A stretch of 28,638 bases of DNA from contig JAVBQK010000128.1 of assembly GCA_031549105.1 (NCBI GenBank), positions 1 to 28,638 of the forward strand, given 5' to 3'. The stretch is from Avichristensenella sp031549105. GTDB taxonomy: Bacteria; Bacillota; Clostridia; Christensenellales; Aristaeellaceae. Of this stretch, positions 23,142 through 28,638 are shown piece after piece (within the stretch, counting starts at the first letter, position 1; each line of letters opens with the position of its first letter). Below the pieces are notes generated by a model. That model was not told the DNA's origin, ran no database searches, and saw only the letters and a list, made by a program, of their open reading frames with translations. Made by a program: the position numbers and the translations under genes.

Positions 23142-23243
23142 TCTGTTAGATCTGTTATTTCTGTTAGGAACCGTCCGTTTTTGTTGATATCCCTAGCTTT
23201 TCTGTCTAACAGAATCACCTAACAAAAGTGGATTCTAACAAAA
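23142..23243. repeat. Cluster of TCTGTTAG motifs, three direct and three inverted
   Basis: TCTGTTA starts at 23142, 23151 and 23160, a precise 9-bp period. The inverse CTAACA(G/A)A occurs at 23206-23213, 23219-23226 and 23235-23242. It lies between the integrase start and the repressor stop, in about 150 bp with no gene. Such clusters serve as protein-binding arrays (excisionase, replication initiator or integrase). Which applies is unknown. Confidence 0.7.
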
Positions 23244-23255
23244 CCGGGACTCGAC

Positions 23256-23993
23256 TCAGTCAGGCATCTCATAAGGGTTCATCTCAACAGGAGCGTGCGT
23301 ATTTACATAATAGAAGTTCTTTAGTTTTTCATTCCCTATCGTTGCGAAATATCTGAATCTTTCGCTTTCTCGCTCTTGCTGTTTCGTTGATTCCGCGTCC
23401 TCTGTGAATGTGATGGCCTCGCGCAATTGGCTGTCTAACAGTTTGCCCTCAATCAACAAGTCGTTACGAATTTCGTTTCTGCGCCGCCTATTTGATGCAA
23501 AGTATTCTCTATCCACTTCACTGGATTTCGAGTATTCATCAAGCAAGCGCGCGAGCTTTTTAGTTGCAATATACTGGGTGTATTCACGTCCCGTGTCATG
23601 AAACTCCGGGTCTTTATATAGATCCGATTTTGCATACAGATCAAATATTTCTACAATTTTCAAAAAAGCGTCGTTTGAAAGCAGGAAGTTAATGACACTC
23701 TTACTCATATGATCTAGATTGTTAAGTGACTTATCTGTAAGACCAGTCCGTTTTGCGACATCTGCAAACTCATCGCTCATGCTTTCGGAAAACCCTAGAA
23801 GATACGCCATAGAACAACTCGTTCTTTCATGAATGCGCGCCAAAACATCGATATCTGGGGTTCTGCTACCATTTTCATAGTACGATAGCGTCGGCCTCGT
23901 GATTCCGATAATTTCCGCAAAATCATGTTGAGAAATCCCAATGGCAGAACGTAATGCCCGAAGCCTTTCGGGGAACACGTCCTTCATTTCCAT
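23256..23993 (-). CDS. XRE-family transcriptional repressor of the integrated element
   Basis: A 245-aa protein with an N-terminal helix-turn-helix (about 8-65: LRALRSAIGISQHDFAEIIGITRPTLSYYENGSRTPDIDVLARI). The C-terminal 170 residues are helical and charged, with no S24 peptidase motif, so cleavage by RecA is not expected. The ATG at 23993 follows AAAGGAGG by 7 nt; an upstream in-frame ATG gives 21 unlikely residues. The gene is AT-richer than its host neighbours, fitting acquisition. It points away from a palindromic operator and should repress the divergent HTH-excisionase-primase operon. Confidence 0.85.
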   Translation of the reverse strand: MEMKDVFPERLRALRSAIGISQHDFAEIIGITRPTLSYYENGSRTPDIDVLARIHERTSCSMAYLLGFSESMSDEFADVAKRTGLTDKSLNNLDHMSKSVINFLLSNDAFLKIVEIFDLYAKSDLYKDPEFHDTGREYTQYIATKKLARLLDEYSKSSEVDREYFASNRRRRNEIRNDLLIEGKLLDSQLREAITFTEDAESTKQQERESERFRYFATIGNEKLKNFYYVNTHAPVEMNPYEMPD

Positions 23994-24049
23994 AACATAG
24001 CCTCCTTTTGTGGCGGATGGGGACGGTTTATGATTTGAGGTGGCATAGG

Positions 24050-24094
24050 TTGACACGCGAGTTCGTTGGTGGTATTATATAGCCACACCAACGA
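24050..24094 (+). promoter_or_regulatory. Divergent-region promoter with palindromic operator
   Basis: TTGACA (24050-24055), 17 bp, TATTAT (24073-24078) is a near-consensus promoter for the plus-strand operon. TCGTTGGTG (24063-24071) and its exact inverse CACCAACGA (24086-24094) flank the -10 box with a 14-bp spacer, so a dimer bound there would block polymerase. A minus-strand TATAAT (complement of 24074-24079) lies within the same operator and may start the repressor gene, but its -35 box is poor. Confidence 0.8.
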
Positions 24095-24147
24095 CATTGA
24101 TTGTAACATATGAAGACTTCGATGTCAACAACAAGAAAGGGGCACCA

Positions 24148-24330
24148 ATGAAAAACATGCAAATTCGCCAGAATGCAGAAACCTCTCGCGTGAAACTATG
24201 GGAAATCGCAGAGGTCTTGGGGATCACTGATTCGACACTTTCCCGGAAGCTACGCAAGGAACTGCCCGACGATGAACAGGAGCGTATCCTCGCCATCATT
24301 GAGCGTCTCAAGGACGGTGATGAGTCGTGA
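24148..24330 (+). CDS. Small helix-turn-helix DNA-binding protein
   Basis: A 60-aa protein, almost entirely one HTH: VKLWEIAEVLGITDSTLSRKLRKELPDDEQERILAIIERL. It matches a common short family at the start of mobile-element operons in Clostridia. ATG 24148 follows AAAGGGG by 6 nt; an in-frame ATG at 24097 lies too close to the promoter. It is the first gene of the operon under the palindromic operator and is coupled to the next by a GTGA overlap. It may act as a Cro-like regulator. Confidence 0.8.
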   Translation: MKNMQIRQNAETSRVKLWEIAEVLGITDSTLSRKLRKELPDDEQERILAIIERLKDGDES

Positions 24331-24599
24331 CGGGCAATCTCACCGTAGAAAGGGGCGAGAATGCGAAGTCGCCATACTTGACGCTAACCGTTAAGCAACT
24401 GGCGAGCCGGATGCAAGTCTCCATGCCGACCGCCTATGCGATGACCGAGTGGACCGGATTTCCGGTCCTTCGCGTGGGCAAAAAGAAGCTCGTCCGGCTG
24501 GCGGCGCTGGAACGCTGGCTCGTCGAGCAAGTATATGATGAAGAACCCCAGCAGAAGGCGAGGGCGCAATGCAAGAACTACAAGACCGGCAGGATGTGA
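24327..24599 (+). CDS. Excisionase-like helix-turn-helix protein
   Basis: A 90-aa protein with a winged-helix/HTH_17-like region: LTVKQLASRMQVSMPTAYAMTEWTGFPVLRVGKKKLVRLAALERWLVEQ (about 22-70). This is the pattern of excisionase and phage DNA-binding proteins. It starts with GTG at 24327, overlapping the stop of the preceding gene (GTGA). Its end overlaps the primase gene by 31 bp. It could direct excision with the integrase or regulate the operon. Confidence 0.75.
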   Translation: MTGNLTVERGENAKSPYLTLTVKQLASRMQVSMPTAYAMTEWTGFPVLRVGKKKLVRLAALERWLVEQVYDEEPQQKARAQCKNYKTGRM

Positions 24600-27464
24600 G
24601 CCACGAAAAGGCGGAAGCGTTGCTTCATCTGCTATATGATAAGTACGATTCCGGGTTCTTCACGATCTGGGCGAAAAACAACGTCGGTAAAAAGCCGGTC
24701 CGGTGGTACGACCTGTCAAAGCCGAACCAGATCAAGATAGCGGCGGCATGGGCGCTGGAGCTGAATAGGCAGGGCTATGACGTGTACGTCTCGACCTGCC
24801 CCGCGCGGGTTTGCGGCAAAGGAGGCACACGGATCAACCAGAAAGATGTTTGCGGAATGCCTGCACTTTTCATGGATTGCGACGTGGGTAAGCCCAATTG
24901 TCCGGCAACCAAGGATGAGCTGCGCGACAAGCTGCTTGCCCTCCCGGTGCCTCCGTCCTTCATCGTTGACAGCGGGAGCGGCTACCATGCGTATTGGCCG
25001 CTGGAGGAGTTGTTCCCCATCACTGATTCGAATGCGCTTGACGAGGGGAAAAGGCTTCTGAAAGGCTTTGCGCTAGGCATGGCGGATGCGCTTGGCTACT
25101 CGGGTTTTGACGTGTCGGCCAGCGAACCGGCACGCGTTCTGCGCGTTCCGGGGACACACAACCGCAAGCGCGCTGAGCCTGAGCCTGTGGATGTCGTTCA
25201 CACGGACCTGCGCCGCTACGCCCTGGACGAGCTGACACCCTATGTCAAGAACGACGTTGCGCCACCTCAACCTACCAAACCCGCCAACAGCCTTAAGCCT
25301 AAGCCCCTCGAGCAAACGGATGGGCACGTGCCGAAGGGCGTGACAGATGAAGCCCTCCTCCGTATCGCCCGGCGTGGCAAGGACGGTGACCGGTTCGCAC
25401 GCCTCTGGAGCGGGGACACCTCGGATTACCCGTCCCACTCCGAAGCGGACCTTGCGCTGTGCAACCTGCTTTGCTTCTACACCGGTGGCGATCCCGCACG
25501 CCTGGATGGTCTGTTTCGCAAATCCGGCTTGTATCGTGCGGATAAATGGGACGAGCGGCACGGCGTACAGACCTATGGGGAGATGACCATCACCCGTGCG
25601 CTGGATACGGCAAACACCTACTTTGACCCGGACTATCACAAAAATAACGCCTCTAGCGGCACCGTTTCGAACGATTCCCCGTTCGCCCGGTACGCGAGGG
25701 CCTACGAACTCGTGAGTGGCTATGTTGCCAACAAGGGCATGTTGCTCGCGGAAAGCATCACCCCGCAAGGCGAGGTTGTGACAAAGCCCCTCGCCAACTT
25801 CGTTGCGCTTATCACAGATGAGACCACCAAGGATGATGGTGTGGAAACGCGCAAAGAGTTTGTGCTGGAGGGGATCACCGCTACAGGGAAGCAGCTTCCT
25901 CCTGCACCAGTGCCAACAGGGAAGTTCGCGGGCATGGCGTGGGTTATCGAGTGCTGGGGCGCTGATGCAAACCTCTATCCCGGAACGACAATCAAGGAAA
26001 AGATTCGCTATGCAATCCAGGCGGCCAGCGCGCCGCTGCTCAGGCGGAGCACGGTATACACCCACAGCGGGTGGCGGCGCATCAATGGAAAAACCGCCTA
26101 TCTCTATCACGGCGGAGCGATAGGCATAGACGGCGTTTCGGTGGAACTAAGCGGTTCTCTTTCGATGTATAGTTTACCAGATACGACCGGCGATGTAAAG
26201 GAGGCCGCCAGAATTAGCATGGAAGTGCTGGAGGTTTTACCCCTGCGCGTGTCAATTCCACTCCTGGCACATACGTACCTTGCCCCGCTGAACGAGCTGC
26301 TGGCAAAGGCCGGATGCGAACCTGCCCATATTTTGTATTTGGCCGGGAAAAGTGGCACGCGGAAATCGACCGTCGCCGCTCTAGCGCTGAATCACTTCGG
26401 TGCGAGGTTTCACCACAAACGCCCACCCGCGTCCTTCAACGACACGGCCAACAGTATACAGGAAAAGCGTTTGAGCTAAAGGACATGCTCCTGCTCGTGG
26501 ATGATTACGCACCTCAAACAAACCAGATAGAGCAGCGCAAACGCGCCGGTACCGCACAGCAGCTTGTTCGTGCGTGGGGCGATCGGGCTGAGCGCGGACG
26601 GATGCGCGCCGACGGTACGCTGTACAGAGCGAAGCCGCCGCGCGGTCTGGGCATGATGACCGGCGAGGATATCCCCAACATCGGAGAAAGCGGCATCGCA
26701 CGCTTGTATCTGGTGGAAATGAAGCCCGGGGAGATACCGCCGGATAACGCACTCTCAAGCCTCCAGCAGAAGGGACGGGAAGGGCATTTCGCCCGTGCTA
26801 TGCACGGCTATATAGAATGGCTGCTTCCGCAGTACGAGGCACTCCCCCACGTGTTGGGCGATCTGTTTGAGGAATATAGGGGGCTGGCACAGGCGCGCTT
26901 GGCCGGTACACACGGACGTCAGCCGGAGGCCGTCGCGTGGCTCCTGGTGGGGTTTCAGATGGCACTGCGCTATTGGTGTGCATCCGGAGCTCTGGAGGAC
27001 ACCCGCGAGCTGTGGACGCAGGCCATCGAGGTCTTGCTCGATCATAGCGAGAGCCAGCGGCAGGCCATCCGAGAAGAGGACCCCATCGGCTTTTCCTAAA
27101 TGCGCTGTCGGAAATGTTCGCAGTTGGGGCCGTGCAGGTACATGATCTGTCAGAGCCAGCCCCGTTGTATTCAAGCGAACACCGTATAGGGTTTTCAGAT
27201 AACGATTATGTGTATCTGATTCCTGGTGTCACCTATGGAGAGGTTCGGGGGCATTACGGGACCCAGGATACAGCGTTCCCGATCGGTCGGGGACAGCTTT
27301 GGAAGCGGCTGGCCGAGGCGAAGATTATTGACTCATGGGGCAAGGATACGACCAAACCCAAACACATCCCCGGTGTGGGTACGCAGCGGGTGGTATGGAT
27401 CAGGAAAAGTGCGGTACCTGGCCTGTTCAGCCGGAAGGAGGCATCTGGAGGCTTCGAAGTATGA
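24569..27464 (+). pseudogene. Primase-helicase (AEP/PrimPol-like + DUF927), broken by two frameshifts
   Basis: A replication protein of about 965 codons when repaired, now in three frames. Segment 1 (24569-26479) has an archaeo-eukaryotic-primase-like domain with DxD in FMDCDVG (Asp103, Asp105), SGSGYHAYW (135-143) and RVPGTHNRK (192-200). Next comes an NrS-1-polymerase-like helical domain (about 265-335, SEADLALCNLLCFYTGGD) and a DUF927 ATPase start with Walker A-like GKSGTRKST near 592. The frame is lost at GGAAAAGCG (about 26460-26469), and segment 2 continues AFELKDMLLLVDDYAP (Walker B) to the TAA at 27097. A second loss near 27087 moves the reading to segment 3 (RLFLNALSEMFAVGAVQVHDL to 27464). 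Each break is fixed by adding one base. Confidence 0.85.
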
Positions 27465-28121
27465 ACGCCTGCCAGATCATCCATGGTTTGGAACAGCTGG
27501 GTTATGAATTGACAGCCGTAGGCGATAAGGTGCGCGGTGACTGGCAGGATATGCTCCCACCGCCACCTGAATCCGTGGGGCTGCTGGAGGAGCTTCGTAA
27601 TCATAAAGGTGAAGTGATCGACGAGCTGATGCGCCGAGCATTCACGGTTGTTCCACCCAAGGAGGGTGATTCCTACTCAATTACTTTCGAGGGTGAAGCG
27701 GCCACGAAGCGCTGGGCGGTGGCGGAACAGGCCGGGCTTGTGCACCTGACGGATACGGTGCGGGTCGAGCACCAATCCGGGCAATGCAGGATCAACTTCC
27801 GGTGCACTATGCCGCTGGACTGGCTGGAGGACGCCATCACCGCCGAGTGTAAGCAGCAGTATAACGGAACAGCGCATCCACAGAGGCGAGGCGTGGCTCA
27901 AGGCGAACGAGAGCAGCACGGACTATGAGCGCGCCTACGCTTTGTTTTTTGCGCTGTATGAGGAGTTACGGCTTCTGTATCTTGCGGTTGGGGAAGCTCT
28001 GGACGATCCTATGACGGGATGTGATAACCAAATTATGCAGGAGGAATTACTATATGATCATAAAAACCGAAATAGCCACCGCCCATTTGCGTGCAGCGGT
28101 TCAATCCATGAAGCGATATGA
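27461..28121 (+). pseudogene. TubC-docking-like small protein, frameshifted
   Basis: It starts at ATG 27461, overlapping the primase stop (ATGA), with GGAGG upstream. Residues 1-60 (NACQIIHGLEQLGYELTAVGDKVRG...ELRNHKGEVIDELM) resemble the TubC N-terminal docking domain, often seen in small mobile-element proteins. The open frame ends at 27928 in a non-protein-like tail. Dropping one base near 27861-27864 joins it to TEQRIHRGEAWLKAN, then DYERAYALFFALYEELRLLYLAVGEALDD, which looks truly coding. That frame stays open to the TGA at 28119-28121, but the real end may be near 28020, because the next gene starts at 28054. Function unknown. Confidence 0.65.
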
Positions 28122-28581
28122 CACCACGCTGGACCGTGCCGACGCAATGAAAGCTGTCCAACATGGCGTAAGAGCGGCAATCATGTTCAGCAATGATCAA
28201 GTGGACCCCGAAGTCCTATTTAATTTGTTTGAGCTTGTGCGGCAGTATATTGCCATTCTGACGCCCATTGAACTGATGCAAATATTCCCCGTTGACAAGA
28301 AATATGACGGCGCGCGCTGGGGATGCAAGGACTACTTTTACACGATGGACATGCTCAGGGAGCACGGCCTGAATACGCCGATTGGTGATAGGATCGATGA
28401 CATTCTATGGGACTACACGAATACCCAAATGCGTATATTTACCGTGCGGTTGACCACCGTTACCAGCAAGATATATAGAGAGTTAACTGGAGAGGGGCGT
28501 AAGCGTCAAACGGCGGCAATACCCGACCAAGGCAGCAAAGCGCTAATATCGTCTTTCAGTGCACCACTGGGGGCCATATGA
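28054..28581 (+). CDS. Mobile-element protein of unknown function
   Basis: A 175-aa soluble, mainly helical protein that I do not recognise. Notable stretches are MIIKTEIATAHLRAAVQSM at the start, KKYDGARWGCKDYFYTMDML (about 88-107) and a charged, flexible tail. No catalytic motif or membrane segment is seen. AGGAGG lies 8 nt before the ATG at 28054; an in-frame ATG at 28021 lacks such a site. Its stop overlaps the next start (ATGA), so it is part of the same operon as the primase. Confidence 0.7.
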   Translation: MIIKTEIATAHLRAAVQSMKRYDTTLDRADAMKAVQHGVRAAIMFSNDQVDPEVLFNLFELVRQYIAILTPIELMQIFPVDKKYDGARWGCKDYFYTMDMLREHGLNTPIGDRIDDILWDYTNTQMRIFTVRLTTVTSKIYRELTGEGRKRQTAAIPDQGSKALISSFSAPLGAI

Positions 28582-28638
28582 AAGACACGGCAGAGATAGT
28601 CAAAGGGGTTCAACCCATTCTCCTTGGCCGTCTCAACG
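28578..28638 (+). CDS. Start of an unidentified gene, cut by the window end
   Basis: An ATG at 28578 overlaps the preceding stop as ATGA, and the frame MKDTAEIVKGVQPILLGRLN stays open to the window edge. Only 20 residues are visible, so no family can be assigned. The coupling argues that it is real and continues the element's operon. Confidence 0.6.
   Translation, partial: MKDTAEIVKGVQPILLGRLN

Noticed and set aside
23142..23243. CRISPR array
   Set aside because: The repeat units are 8-9 bp with no spacers and occur in both orientations; no cas gene is present.
26460..26470. Programmed -1 frameshift at GGAAAAG in the primase-helicase
   Set aside because: The site is not a good slippery heptamer (the P-site codon re-pairs poorly), and a second frameshift occurs downstream, so decay or sequencing error is simpler.

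Overview
The window reads as chromosome of a fairly GC-rich member of the Firmicutes (Clostridia), probably an uncultured gut or rumen type. The reasons are strong AGGAGG-type ribosome binding sites, consensus TTGACA/TATAAT-like promoters, a tRNA-Leu with encoded CCA, Paenibacillus/Clostridia-style carbohydrate ABC importers, and a small tRNA-integrated element with Clostridia-type regulators. The lineage is an inference from gene content; no rRNA or other marker gene is present.

Left edge (1-1892): two palindromic intergenic hairpin elements, then a permease and an ATPase of a BPD_transp_2 / TrpXYZ-type ABC importer. Its substrate-binding protein must lie outside the window. Converging on it is an NlpC/P60 peptidase plus Gfo/Idh/MocA oxidoreductase pair (1893-3720, minus strand).

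Core (3803-17797, minus strand, read right to left): a roughly 14-kb, almost gap-free operon behind a very good promoter (TTGACA-N17-TACTAT). Order: a 467-aa solute-binding protein; a terminator-like attenuator and a 156-bp palindromic element; a 958-aa solute-binding protein with two carbohydrate-binding-like N-terminal domains; permease pair A; a secreted beta-propeller/TPR protein with a C-terminal membrane anchor; a YIP1-family membrane protein; a DUF5696 protein (probable beta-sandwich plus TIM barrel); permease pair B; a cytoplasmic GH18 glycosidase; a rho-independent terminator. No ATPase is encoded, so a shared MsmX/UgpC-type ATPase elsewhere is inferred. The layout suggests uptake of a complex, possibly GlcNAc-containing, glycan that is cut inside the cell by GH18. 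Upstream, a separately promoted ThuA + Gfo/Idh/MocA pair (17996-19858) suggests oxidoreductive (3-keto-sugar type) sugar processing.

20020-21843: a small secreted protein, a shared hairpin terminator, a nitroreductase-like protein, and tRNA-Leu(UAA) with its own promoter.

Right part (21844-28638): an element integrated at the 3' end of the tRNA-Leu. It holds a tyrosine integrase, a repeat cluster, an XRE repressor, a palindromic operator over a divergent promoter, a small HTH protein, an excisionase-like protein, a primase-helicase (AEP/PrimPol-like + DUF927), a TubC-docking-like protein, an unknown protein and the start of another gene. Three of its genes are broken: the integrase by a 1-nt frameshift and an in-frame TGA, the primase-helicase by two 1-nt frameshifts, and the TubC-like gene by one. 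I saw no such lesion in the host genes, so the element looks like it is decaying. Its far end lies beyond the window.
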